From Ligilactobacillus sp. WC1T17 (lineage in GTDB: Bacteria; Bacillota; Bacilli; Lactobacillales; Lactobacillaceae): a stretch of DNA of 64,000 nucleotides. The position numbers and the translations under genes were made by a program. The DNA lies in the NCBI GenBank assembly GCA_900110005.1, contig FOCC01000005.1:81868-145867 (forward strand), read 5' to 3'. Numbering within the stretch: position 1 is the stretch's first letter; each line of letters begins with the position of its first letter. Positions 1 to 8,512 of this stretch are shown piece after piece. The notes under the pieces are model-generated. The model worked only from the letters and a program-made list of their open reading frames with translations. It did not search any database and was not told the origin of the DNA.

Positions 1-57
1 GCTTAATTATAACATGGTAAAGCGACAAACTTTGCCGCTTTACCAACACCACAAAAA

Positions 58-78
58 AAGCCGGAAAAATTCCGGCTT
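58..78 (-). terminator. Terminator after pepC
   Basis: A 9-bp perfect hairpin (arms 58-66 and 70-78, three-base loop) is followed on the minus strand by a run of seven T. It lies just past the pepC stop codon. Confidence 0.85.
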
Positions 79-88
79 AAATCATTTC

Positions 89-1405
89 TTATGCTAATGA
101 ATCCCATGGGGCCAACGGCTTAACAGCTTTAGCAGCAATTTCTTGTTGAGCCTTTGTCAGGTACTTCTTATCCACAATGATTTCGTAGACATAAGCATCA
201 AACCAAGCATCAGTCATGATGAAGTAGCCTTTATCGCCGTTTTCATCACCCCAGGAATTTTCAACTTTCCATTTTGTTGGCTTTCCTTCGACCAAATCAA
301 CTCCGGTAAAGGCCATGGCATGTGAGCAAGCAGCTTCTCTGGATTCGAGGCGCTTCTTTTTATCCAAAGCAAGGTCTAAACCAAAAAGTTCATCTTGCTT
401 AAAGTATTCTGTGTCCAAAATACCTTCTTTACGGTCCATATCTTTCAAAACATCACAGCCAAACCAAACAGCCTTGCCGTCTTTTAGTTGTGCAATCACA
501 GCATCTTTTAATTCTTTAGTGGCAACGGTTAAAAAGTCAACCTTAGGTCCATTGAAAATATATTCTTGACTAGGCATATTAAAGTGTCCGCCCAGCTCAT
601 GGTCAGGCGCATCAACTAAAGAAGTATAATCTTCAGCTTTGAAGTCTACGTATTTTTCCAAGAAGTCTTTAGGTGTTAAATGCCGGTCAATGTGGTAGTT
701 ATTGTCATCATCCCGATATTCAAAATCAAATTCAACCGGTGGCTGACCAAAAGCGTAAACCAGCATCCGGTAAACATCTTTCATTTGTTCTTTCTTGAAT
801 GTCCGCAATTCTTCATCTGAAGCACCGTCTTGATGCATTTGCCGCAAAGTTACGGTATCTTTTTTGAGCTTCAAATTCAAAACATCATTTAATTCAGCGG
901 TATGTTCACTGGTATAAGTTTCAGGCATCACACTCTTAGGCACTAACCCATATTTTTCAATTAAAGCAGCCCCATTGGCAAATTGGCCGCCATCACTGTT
1001 GCCCCAGTCAAGGTAAAAGAGGTATTCACGATCATCATTAGGGCGATCAGCCAATTCAATCATTTTTTCATAATAGAAATTCGTTTTTTCCAAACGATCA
1101 TAGAAGGAATCATAGTTTTGCGAAAATTCAAAGTCTTTTACTTTGAGCTTATCAGCGACTTGCTGACGCAAAACATTTAATGTCGCAAATAACCAGCAGC
1201 GACCACTCTTCTTTTGGTTGGTAATCTTGCCGGTCTTTACTTCAATAGAGAAAGTCCGGTCGTGGTTTTTCTTAGCAGCATAATTTTTGCTGGCTTTAAC
1301 CACGCCATTTTCTTGCACAGTGCGTGCCAATACATTGGCTAGCGGTGTTTGTTGGTAGGCTTCTTCAAATGAAGCTAAATCTTTTAAGGTCAAATCTTCT
1401 GACAT
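89..1405 (-). CDS. pepC: Aminopeptidase C (bleomycin hydrolase family, C1B)
   Basis: Cytoplasmic cysteine aminopeptidase that trims peptides taken up by the cell. At 438 residues it has the usual PepC length. The catalytic Cys is Cys70 in SGRCWLFATLN; the His lies in ACSHAMAFTG and the Asn in VENSWGDENG near the C terminus, completing the papain-like triad. The frame is open seven codons further upstream, but a GGAGG box sits eight bases before the ATG at 1405, so I use that start. It is monocistronic, with a hairpin terminator directly downstream. It probably works with the opp transporter and PepF in this window. Confidence 0.95.
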   Translation of the reverse strand: MSEDLTLKDLASFEEAYQQTPLANVLARTVQENGVVKASKNYAAKKNHDRTFSIEVKTGKITNQKKSGRCWLFATLNVLRQQVADKLKVKDFEFSQNYDSFYDRLEKTNFYYEKMIELADRPNDDREYLFYLDWGNSDGGQFANGAALIEKYGLVPKSVMPETYTSEHTAELNDVLNLKLKKDTVTLRQMHQDGASDEELRTFKKEQMKDVYRMLVYAFGQPPVEFDFEYRDDDNNYHIDRHLTPKDFLEKYVDFKAEDYTSLVDAPDHELGGHFNMPSQEYIFNGPKVDFLTVATKELKDAVIAQLKDGKAVWFGCDVLKDMDRKEGILDTEYFKQDELFGLDLALDKKKRLESREAACSHAMAFTGVDLVEGKPTKWKVENSWGDENGDKGYFIMTDAWFDAYVYEIIVDKKYLTKAQQEIAAKAVKPLAPWDSLA

Positions 1406-1479
1406 TATTATCTTCCTCCAAATCAAATTAAATTAAATTAACACCATTTTATCATTTTTTATTAAGAAAATCAAAAAAT

Positions 1480-1508
1480 AAAAAAGGCTGCTGCCGCAGC
1501 CTTTTTTT
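1480..1508 (-). terminator. Terminator after prs
   Basis: GC-rich hairpin (ggctgc 1486-1491, gcagcc 1496-1501, four-base loop) flanked by A and T runs. It overlaps the last bases of prs and could act in both directions. Confidence 0.8.
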
Positions 1509-2463
1509 AAATACTATCATTTTTATCAAATAAAATATCAACTGATTGGTTGTGATAAATCCGTGAAATAGCCTTCGCAAAGATTGGTGCCACGGAAATA
1601 ACGCTCAGTTTATCAAATTGTTTAGCTTCAGGAATCGCAATTGTATCTGTCACAACAACTTCCTTGTATTGTGAAGCCTGCAATTCTTGCACCGCATTAC
1701 CGGAGAAGATAGGGTGGGTTGCACAAGCGTAAACGTCTGTGGCTCCAGCAGCATGTAAAGCAGCTGCAGCATCAACCATCTTGCCCCCGGTATCAATCAT
1801 GTCATCAAAGACAATGCACTTGTGACCCGCTACTTCGCCAATAATTTCAGCTTGTTCTACCCGGGCTTTGTCGCGCTTATCGACAATCGCAATCGGAGCC
1901 TTCAACAATTCAGCCAGGTTGCGCGCTGCTTTAACACCATTATGGTCCGGAGCCACAACGACAACATCATCGGCCACCCCATTTTGCTTAAAGTAGTCGG
2001 CTTGCGCATAAATTGCCTTTAAATGATCTACAGGAATATTGAAAAAGCCTTGCAATTGCCCCGCATGCAGATCTAACGTTACTACCCGGTCAGCTCCAGC
2101 TAAAGAAATAAAGTTGGCAATTAATTTAGCTGTGATTGGTTCCCGGCTGCGTGCCTTCCGGTCGGCTCTAGCATAACCGTAATATGGAATAACCGCATTG
2201 ATTGAACCAGCGCTGGCTCTTCTTAATGCATCCATCATTACCATTAATTCCATGAAATTTTCATTTACAGGGTCAGAAATTGATTGCAAAATGAAAACAT
2301 CATCGCCACGAACACTTTCGTTAATGTTAATTTGAATTTCTCCATCACTAAAGTGCTTAACTGACGCATCACACAATTCAACTCCCATAGTATCAGCTAC
2401 TTTGCTGGCTAATTGCGGGTTGGAGTTGAGTGAAAACAGCTTAATTCCTGCATTTTCTTGCAT
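1507..2463 (-). CDS. prs: Ribose-phosphate pyrophosphokinase
   Basis: Makes PRPP from ribose 5-phosphate and ATP, feeding purine, pyrimidine, His, Trp and NAD synthesis. The 318-residue length is typical of class I bacterial enzymes. Visible signatures are the DLHAGQLQGFF segment, the catalytic-loop region around VVVAPDHNGVKAARNLAELL, and the PRPP-binding loop CIVFDDMIDTGGKM. A GAGGAG box lies about nine bases before the ATG. It appears monocistronic, with its own terminator at the 3-prime end. Lactobacilli often carry two prs paralogues and this window alone cannot show whether another exists. Confidence 0.95.
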   Translation of the reverse strand: MQENAGIKLFSLNSNPQLASKVADTMGVELCDASVKHFSDGEIQININESVRGDDVFILQSISDPVNENFMELMVMMDALRRASAGSINAVIPYYGYARADRKARSREPITAKLIANFISLAGADRVVTLDLHAGQLQGFFNIPVDHLKAIYAQADYFKQNGVADDVVVVAPDHNGVKAARNLAELLKAPIAIVDKRDKARVEQAEIIGEVAGHKCIVFDDMIDTGGKMVDAAAALHAAGATDVYACATHPIFSGNAVQELQASQYKEVVVTDTIAIPEAKQFDKLSVISVAPIFAKAISRIYHNQSVDILFDKNDSI

Positions 2464-2547
2464 TTTTTTATCGGCTCCTCTATCTTGTCCATTTCATCTA
2501 CAAAGTAATTATAATCGAAAAAGCGAAGAATTGCTATCTCAAAAAAG

Positions 2548-3738
2548 TTAAATGTTAACAACCTGCTGGCGCAACATTTTTTTTAAAGCCTGCCCCAATA
2601 GCCGGCAACCCTTTTTAATCTGAGCTTCGTTGACACCGGTAAAATTAAGCCGGAATCCATTAGCTTGATGGCTTACAACAAAAAGTTCCGATCCTTCAAC
2701 AAAAGTTACTTCTGAAGCTGAAGTAAGCAAGTCTTGTGCCCGATACTCTTTAGGCAAAGTAACCCAGATAAAAAAGCCTCCTTTTGGTTTGGTAAAATGA
2801 CATTCGGCTGGAAATTCCTGTTTTAAACAGGTCAGCATCAGCTGCAATCTTTGCTGGTAAAAATGATTAATCTTAGCAATATGAGCTTCTAAATCATTGT
2901 GTGTTAAATATTCATCAATGGCTTGTCCAATAATATTAGAAGGATTGCAATCATAAGCCAGCCGTAAATCGCGCGCTAAACCGATTATTTGGGGGTCAGC
3001 TATCATCCAGCCTGTCCGTAGGGCTGGAGCTAAAATTTTGGAAAAGCTTCCTAAAAAGACCACATTGCCCTTTTGATCAAAACTTTTAATGCTAGGCAGA
3101 CTCTCACCTTGGTATCTTAAGTCGCGGTAAGGATCATCTTCTATCACTAAAAAGCCATATTCAGCAGCCATTTGCGCTAACCGTTGCCTTTTTTTAAGCG
3201 ACATACAAATGCCGGTAGGATTTTGAAAGTCAGGAATGGTGTAGACTAATTTTAAAGGATAGCTTTGGCAAATAGCTTCTAATTGATCCAAATCAAGTCC
3301 GTCAGCTTGCATTTCTACTTCAAGAAAATGCGGTTTGCGACTTTGAAAGGCTTCTAAAGCGCCGATATACGTCGGAGCTTCTACAGCCATACAGTCGCCT
3401 TCATCTAGATATAAATCAGCTAATAAACTTATGGCCTGTTGCGCTCCTTGCGTTAACATGATGTTATCAGCTTGACAATTAATTCCGGCTTTTTTAGCTC
3501 TTTGAGCTAATTTTTGTCGTAAAGGCAGGTAGCCTAAGGCTGATGAATATTGGTAAAAATCAGCTAAACTTTGGCTTGTCCGTGCTTTAAAGGCTTGATC
3601 TAAAGCAGCTTTAGAAAAGAGCTCTTTGGCCGGATAGCCGCCAGCAAAAGAAATTGCATCTTTTCTTTCTGATAAAGCAAATAAATTTTTTAAGCCTGTC
3701 ATATCACGTGAAAAGCGTTGTGAAATTTGTGGTAGCAT
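2548..3738 (-). CDS. PLP-dependent aminotransferase, class I/II (LysN/AraT-like)
   Basis: A 396-residue fold-type I aminotransferase. The PLP lysine is Lys234 in GSFSKILAPALRTGW; the NPTG motif (IPDFQNPTGICMS) and the AGGYPAKELF substrate-loop region are present. The overall pattern matches the 2-aminoadipate/multi-substrate aminotransferase group, which in lactic acid bacteria acts on aromatic or branched-chain amino acids. There is no N-terminal GntR domain, so it is not a MocR regulator. The start is set by AGGAG seven to eight bases before the ATG. No operon partner indicates its substrate, so the specificity is not determined. Confidence 0.85.
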   Translation of the reverse strand: MLPQISQRFSRDMTGLKNLFALSERKDAISFAGGYPAKELFSKAALDQAFKARTSQSLADFYQYSSALGYLPLRQKLAQRAKKAGINCQADNIMLTQGAQQAISLLADLYLDEGDCMAVEAPTYIGALEAFQSRKPHFLEVEMQADGLDLDQLEAICQSYPLKLVYTIPDFQNPTGICMSLKKRQRLAQMAAEYGFLVIEDDPYRDLRYQGESLPSIKSFDQKGNVVFLGSFSKILAPALRTGWMIADPQIIGLARDLRLAYDCNPSNIIGQAIDEYLTHNDLEAHIAKINHFYQQRLQLMLTCLKQEFPAECHFTKPKGGFFIWVTLPKEYRAQDLLTSASEVTFVEGSELFVVSHQANGFRLNFTGVNEAQIKKGCRLLGQALKKMLRQQVVNI

Positions 3739-3862
3739 AATTTTCTCCTAATACTTATATAATAGTGTTCTTGTAATAACCATTAATAGCATATCCTTTT
3801 TTCAGAATTAAGTAAAACTCAAGTTTTTCATTTTTAAATGAAAATAATTCATCAACCCCATC

Positions 3863-3890
3863 AAAAAAAGCCCAAGCAAGCTTGGGCTTT
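3863..3890 (-). terminator. Terminator after the acylating aldehyde dehydrogenase
   Basis: 9-bp perfect hairpin (3868-3876 with 3881-3889) followed on the minus strand by seven T. Confidence 0.85.
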
Positions 3891-3894
3891 TGTC

Positions 3895-5289
3895 TTATTT
3901 AGATTTAGCTAAGTTCTTCAAAAAACCGGTTTCGCTTCGGTAAGCAACAGTCTTCATATTAAGCAAGTCAGTAGCGGTAATATTATGCGAAACCGCATTA
4001 CCGCCATAAGTCCCGGTTCCCAAAGTCAATGATGGTGTCAAGTTGTTATACAAACCGCCAACCCCGCCTAAAGCAGATGGTGTATTGACCAAAATACGGC
4101 AGGCTGTCATTTCTTGGGCAAATTTAACAATTAAACTTTCATCTTCGCTGTGGATAGCAGCTGTATGGCCACGGCCGCCATAATCAAGCAATTGTTGGCA
4201 GATAAAGAAGGCTTCCCGTTCATCTTTAGCCTTATACATAGTCAAAACCGGCGATAATTTTTCAGCTGACAAAGGATAATCAGGACCGACCCCATTTAAT
4301 TCAGCTACAATAATCCGCGTATTTTCAGGCACATCAAGGCTGCATAAAAGGGCAATCTCTTTAGCGCTCTTACCGGCTAAAATGCCCCGGACTGTTTTGC
4401 GCTTTTCATCAATGAAGGAAGCGCTGAAATCAGGAATTTGTTCTTGGCTCAAGAAATAAGCCCCATGCTTTTCCAATTCCTTTTTAACATCATCATAGAT
4501 AGAAGCATCGACAACAATAGAATTTTCGGAAGCACAAATCATCCCGTTGTCAAAGGTCTTTGACATCGCGATATCATCGACGGCCTTAGTCACATTGGCA
4601 CTCTTTGAAATATAGGCTGGACCATTGCCGGGACCAACCCCTAAAGCCGGTTTGCCGGAAGAGTATGCTGCCCCGACCATACTTGGACCGCCCGTAGCCA
4701 AAATCAAGCTGACGCCTTTATCATGCATCAAAGCTGTCGTAGCAGCTAAACTAGGCTCTTCAATCCATAAAACACAATCCTTTGGTGCGCCCGCTTCCAT
4801 AGCAGCTTTAGCGACAATTTGGCCGGCTAAAACACAGCTCTTTTGGGCTTGCGGATGAAAGCCAAAGACAATGGTATTTCTTGTCTTTAATGCAATCATA
4901 GTTTTAAAAATAACAGTTGAGGTTGGATTCGTCACTGGTGTAACCCCCGCAATAACCCCCATCGGTTCAGCGATTGAAACCAATCCTTTAGCCTGGTCAC
5001 GCTTAACAACACCGACTGTTTTGACATCTTTTAAGCTTTCCCAAATGCATTGGCTGGCAAAAATATTTTTGGTAACTTTGTCGGCTACCACCCCACGGCG
5101 GGTTTCTTTAACGGCCGCTTGGGCCAATTCTTGGGCATGTTCCTGTCCGGCTTTGGCAATTGCTTCACAAATGTGGTCAACTTGTTCTTGTGAAAAAGTC
5201 GACAAAATACTCTGGGCATGTTGCGAACGCTTAACTAAATTTTCAACCATTACTTCGGCTTCTGTTTCTTCAGCCATCTTTATATCCAT
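3895..5289 (-). CDS. Stand-alone acetylating aldehyde dehydrogenase (AdhE N-domain/EutE-like)
   Basis: Predicted to convert acetyl-CoA and NADH to acetaldehyde, or the reverse. The 464 residues align through their whole length with the N-terminal domain of the bifunctional AdhE at 48.4-51.1 kb: the TNPTST segment, GPGNGPAYIS and the catalytic Cys252 in DNGMICASENS all match. It stops at the point where AdhE continues into its linker and iron-alcohol-dehydrogenase half, so it lacks an alcohol dehydrogenase domain. The ATG at 5289 has a box almost touching it; the ATG at 5277 (MAEETE) has AAAGAG about 12 bases upstream and is an equal alternative. No microcompartment or cofactor genes lie nearby, which argues against a pdu/eut role. 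Confidence 0.87.
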   Translation of the reverse strand: MDIKMAEETEAEVMVENLVKRSQHAQSILSTFSQEQVDHICEAIAKAGQEHAQELAQAAVKETRRGVVADKVTKNIFASQCIWESLKDVKTVGVVKRDQAKGLVSIAEPMGVIAGVTPVTNPTSTVIFKTMIALKTRNTIVFGFHPQAQKSCVLAGQIVAKAAMEAGAPKDCVLWIEEPSLAATTALMHDKGVSLILATGGPSMVGAAYSSGKPALGVGPGNGPAYISKSANVTKAVDDIAMSKTFDNGMICASENSIVVDASIYDDVKKELEKHGAYFLSQEQIPDFSASFIDEKRKTVRGILAGKSAKEIALLCSLDVPENTRIIVAELNGVGPDYPLSAEKLSPVLTMYKAKDEREAFFICQQLLDYGGRGHTAAIHSEDESLIVKFAQEMTACRILVNTPSALGGVGGLYNNLTPSLTLGTGTYGGNAVSHNITATDLLNMKTVAYRSETGFLKNLAKSK

Positions 5290-5426
5290 CTCTTTCTATA
5301 TAAGTCTTTAGTTAATCTTCAATTACAGATTTAGTATAGTCCTTTTTATGCCAGGATTAAATATTTAAATTAAAAAAATCGCCCTGTAACCGCTTTTTTT
5401 GTGAAAAAGTGAGCTTTTCTGGAATT

Positions 5427-5451
5427 AAAAAAGCTGCCTTAAGGGCAGCTT
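5427..5451 (-). terminator. Terminator after the orphan membrane protein
   Basis: 6-bp GC-rich stem (gctgcc 5433-5438, ggcagc 5444-5449) extended by A/T pairs, with a T run on the minus strand. Confidence 0.7.
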
Positions 5452-6033
5452 TTAATTAATATTCAATTGACATATCTTAACTTGCTTTTTAAATTTAATG
5501 ACTAAAATACTCCCACAAAGAAGCAGCAGTACACAATCGGCCTTCAAGAAATTGACCACTAGCGTAAGTAGCAGGCTGCCGTATTCATTTGACGGGTCTT
5601 CGACAGCTAAGACTCCGATGATTCGGCCCGAAATATCATATTGAGGTTGATAAATCTTTAAGATACTTTTGCCGTCAACCCATTTCAACTTGCGTATATA
5701 TCGGCCTTGTTTTAACTGAGCTAAATCTTTTTTAGTCAAAGCGGCAAAGATTTGCTTTTGATAGTAGCTTTTTTGTAAATTCCAAAAGCCGAAATTTTCT
5801 TTAGGACTAATTTCTTTACTTGTCTTCACCTTTAAACTAACCTGGTGTTTTTTGGTTTGCGTATATTCTAAATGCTTCAATTTAATCAAACTAGCCGCTT
5901 CATTTAATTTATTCCACTCATTATTCGTTAAACTGGCCTGCATAAATAAGAAAAAAAGGACTTGAAACCCCAATAAAAGTATCATTATAGCACCTAAAAA
6001 ATTGCGATAGATTTTTTTTACGTCCGAATTCAT
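5452..6033 (-). CDS. Orphan membrane protein with a sensor-like extracytoplasmic domain
   Basis: I do not recognise a named family. About 193 residues: a hydrophobic segment near residues 12-33, roughly 120 residues of extracytoplasmic sequence, a second hydrophobic segment near 155-178, then a short basic tail. The segment QYDISGRIIGVLAVEDPS just before the second membrane span resembles the membrane-proximal end of Cache/PAS-type sensor domains. This is the architecture of the input half of a histidine kinase or chemoreceptor, but no HAMP, kinase or signalling domain follows. The frame extends two codons to a TTG at 6039; the ATG at 6033 has GGGG eight bases upstream and is preferred. It could be a truncated receptor or a free-standing partner of the kinase downstream. 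Confidence 0.6.
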   Translation of the reverse strand: MNSDVKKIYRNFLGAIMILLLGFQVLFFLFMQASLTNNEWNKLNEAASLIKLKHLEYTQTKKHQVSLKVKTSKEISPKENFGFWNLQKSYYQKQIFAALTKKDLAQLKQGRYIRKLKWVDGKSILKIYQPQYDISGRIIGVLAVEDPSNEYGSLLLTLVVNFLKADCVLLLLCGSILVIKFKKQVKICQLNIN

Positions 6034-6345
6034 CTGCAAGACCCCGATTTTTTACTGCTGGCTCCCGCGCCTAAGCCTTTTAATTTTGAATATTTAATCA
6101 TTATATCTTAATTAATTTATATAATAGCATAATTTCTCCTAAATTTATATATATTTGAATCTTTTTTTGCATTTAGTGTTTTATTATTGATCAAATAAGA
6201 AAGATTTCGTTTTCAAAAAAGATAAGTTTCTAAATTTGCCTTTTTCAGTCATTTTAGCTTAATTCTCAAATAGCAAAAGACTAGCTTTTTAATACTAAAA
6301 TTCATTTTTACTATCTTTTTACTGTCTTTATAACAAAATAGGCAT
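6034..6345. other. AT-rich intergenic stretch, no gene seen
   Basis: About 310 bases, very AT-rich, with no open frame carrying a ribosome binding site on either strand. Poly-T and poly-A tracts are frequent. It probably holds the promoter of the membrane protein at 5452-6033, but I cannot pick a convincing -35/-10 pair. Confidence 0.5.
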
Positions 6346-6381
6346 AAAAAAGCTGGAAAATAATAATTTTCCAGCTTTTTT
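6346..6381 (-). terminator. Terminator after the two-component system
   Basis: 15-bp perfect hairpin (6346-6360 with 6367-6381, six-base loop) with T-rich flanks, just past the histidine kinase stop codon. Confidence 0.88.
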
Positions 6382-6383
6382 GT

Positions 6384-7709
6384 TTATTTTATGCGCTTAA
6401 ATTTTAAAATAACGGTAAATAAATCCGTCTGTGCCTGAATATCACATCCACCACCCATTTTCCGCATCATTTTTTTAACATTTTCTAAGCCTATCTGGTT
6501 GCTATCAATTTTAGAAGGCTTATTTTGGCTTTTATTTTCAAATAAAAGCCAAATATATTGCTGATTTTCCCCGGTTAAAATCTTAACCGGCTTATTTTGG
6601 TCTGCATATTTAACAATATTAGAGGTTAAATTATCCATAATCCGGGTAATATATGTTTCATGCACAGCTACCTGCCCCTTAGTGGCTGTAAACTGTGGCT
6701 CAACGGTAAAGCCCTGCTGGAATAAATAACCGGACATATCTGATAAGCGATCGTAAAAAACTTCTTTGAAACTGCCCTTTTTTTCCAATTCGACGTCTTG
6801 TTCAATATTAACCAGTGAATATTCAAATAATCGATCAGACATAGTTTTGAGCTGCTGGGTTTTTTGGGCGATTTTAGCCAAATAGGCCTGTCTTTTTTCT
6901 TCGTCTTTGGGATCGGCTTTTAAAATTTCAGTATACAGCATAATCGACGTCAAAGGCGTTCTGATATCATGCGACAAAGACGTAACCATCTTCGCGTTAG
7001 CATCCATCAGTTCATCTTTTTGCTTGAATTGCTCTTTTAACGACAACCGCATTTCATTTAATCCCGTTGCTAAAGTAGCAATTTCATCATACCCTTTAGT
7101 CTTAATTTCATAGTCCAGATCGCCTGCTTCCAGCACCATAATATCTTGGCTTAATTTTTGAATTTTTTTTATCTGATACCTGATTCCCAGCATCACCACG
7201 CTAAAGAAGAGGATAAAACTCAAAATTATCACTGTAAAAAAAGCCAGATCATATAGGCGGTAAGGATAGATTCCTTCAATATAAACTGCCGCTTTGCCGT
7301 CAGCAAAAGTCATTTGAAAATCTTTGCTGGTCAAATCCTCTTCTTCTAAGGAGGAGGCAGCCACGCCGCTGCGGTTATAAACTACCTTATCATTTTTATA
7401 AATCACCACCATCAAAATGCCCTGTTTCAAAACCCATTTATCTAAGTCTTTTTTATCGGTCGTTTGCAGGTTATTTTGGGTGATGTATTTTTGCAGGCGC
7501 GCGGCATAATGCTTACTTTCTTTAGTTTCATAATGAATTTGACTATAGTATTTATCAAGATAATTCGATGATAAATTATAAGCCGCTAAAAAAAAGCCAA
7601 TCGCTAAACCAAAAGCCAGCAGCAATAGCAAAAGCAGTTCAACATAGATGCTTTTGGATTTTGGGCGGCTTTTTTTAAGCCAGCTTTTAAAGTTCTTCAG
7701 GATTTTCAA
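6384..7709 (-). CDS. Sensor histidine kinase
   Basis: Membrane kinase of a two-component system, about 441 residues from a TTG start. Order of parts: TM1 about 22-44, a roughly 105-residue extracytoplasmic region, TM2 about 154-177, HAMP about 178-230, then HisKA with phospho-acceptor His247 in SLSHDIRTPL. The ATPase domain has an N-box (NLTSNIVKYA) and a late GLENVKKMM segment, but the usual DxGxG G1 box is replaced by ENKSQNKPSKIDSNQ. The TTG at 7709 is chosen because GGGGAAGGGG lies eight bases upstream; the in-frame ATG at 7769 would overlap the regulator by 83 bases instead of 23. It is translationally coupled to the upstream response regulator. The stimulus is unknown. Confidence 0.88.
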   Translation of the reverse strand: MKILKNFKSWLKKSRPKSKSIYVELLLLLLLAFGLAIGFFLAAYNLSSNYLDKYYSQIHYETKESKHYAARLQKYITQNNLQTTDKKDLDKWVLKQGILMVVIYKNDKVVYNRSGVAASSLEEEDLTSKDFQMTFADGKAAVYIEGIYPYRLYDLAFFTVIILSFILFFSVVMLGIRYQIKKIQKLSQDIMVLEAGDLDYEIKTKGYDEIATLATGLNEMRLSLKEQFKQKDELMDANAKMVTSLSHDIRTPLTSIMLYTEILKADPKDEEKRQAYLAKIAQKTQQLKTMSDRLFEYSLVNIEQDVELEKKGSFKEVFYDRLSDMSGYLFQQGFTVEPQFTATKGQVAVHETYITRIMDNLTSNIVKYADQNKPVKILTGENQQYIWLLFENKSQNKPSKIDSNQIGLENVKKMMRKMGGGCDIQAQTDLFTVILKFKRIK

Positions 7710-8394
7710 ACCGGTATCCCCTTCCCCACACGGTCTTGATGTAGCGCGGATTTTGCGGATCAGGCTCAATTTCCAGCCGCAATTTGCGGATATGCACCAT
7801 CACCGTATTGGCACAGGTATAAAAATACGGTTCCCGCCACACACTTTCGTAGATATTTTGCGCTGAAAAAATCTTTTGCGGATGTTCCATCATGAGTCTT
7901 AACATCTTATATTCTAAATCAGAAACATCCACCTTTTGCCCATGAGCCTCGATTTCATTAAATTCACGATTAAGCTTAATGCCAGCCAGTTCTAACACCG
8001 GCTCTTTAGGATTTTCTTTACCCTGATATACTTGATAGCGTCTCAGCAAGGCTTTGACTCGGCCTAAAAGTTCTGCATATGAAAACGGCTTAGCTAAATA
8101 ATCATCTCCACCTGCCATTAATCCTGCTAACTTATCAGCTTCCTGCGATTTAGCTGTTAAAAAAAGGACCGGCACATTTGATTTTTCCCGAATCTTTTGG
8201 CAGGTCAAAAGCCCATTTAACCTTGGCATCATAATATCTAAAATTACTAGGTCAAAACTATTATCCAAAATCTCCAAGCCTTCTTGGCCGTCTTGGGCTT
8301 CTAAAACTTGATACTTTTCGGCTTCTAAGAGGATTTTGACCCCCATTCGGATATCTTCATCATCTTCCACAATTAAAATTTTTCCTTGAAACAT
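7687..8394 (-). CDS. OmpR/PhoB-family response regulator
   Basis: 235 residues: receiver domain 1-120 with acidic pocket Asp11/Asp12, phospho-acceptor Asp53 in LVILDIMMPRLN and the conserved Lys in YLAKPFSY, then a winged-helix DNA-binding domain ending in VWGRGYRFE. A GAGG box precedes the ATG by about eight bases. Its end overlaps the kinase gene by 23 bases, so the pair forms one transcript. The gene for a small LPxT-type surface protein lies immediately upstream on the same strand, making an envelope-related regulon plausible but unproven. Confidence 0.94.
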   Translation of the reverse strand: MFQGKILIVEDDEDIRMGVKILLEAEKYQVLEAQDGQEGLEILDNSFDLVILDIMMPRLNGLLTCQKIREKSNVPVLFLTAKSQEADKLAGLMAGGDDYLAKPFSYAELLGRVKALLRRYQVYQGKENPKEPVLELAGIKLNREFNEIEAHGQKVDVSDLEYKMLRLMMEHPQKIFSAQNIYESVWREPYFYTCANTVMVHIRKLRLEIEPDPQNPRYIKTVWGRGYRFENPEEL

Positions 8395-8483
8395 GTTTTA
8401 CCTCATTTATCTTCTTTAACATTAATTGCCTATATTATGACGCCTACTTCTTAACAAATTCTGAACGTTTTTTAAAATTAAAT

Positions 8484-8508
8484 AAAAAAGGCGTGTTTGC
8501 ACACGTCC
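8484..8508 (-). terminator. Possible weak terminator
   Basis: Short imperfect hairpin (gcgtgt near 8491-8496, acacgt near 8501-8506) followed on the minus strand by six T, between the small surface protein and the response regulator. Confidence 0.5.
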
Positions 8509-8512
8509 TATC

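Noticed and set aside
15..45. 10-bp inverted repeat with an 11-base loop at the left edge
   Set aside because: No T run and its gene context lies outside the window, so its role cannot be judged.
4871..5311. Long open frame on the plus strand opposite the aldehyde dehydrogenase
   Set aside because: Antisense shadow of a well-supported gene; no ribosome site and no protein-like features.
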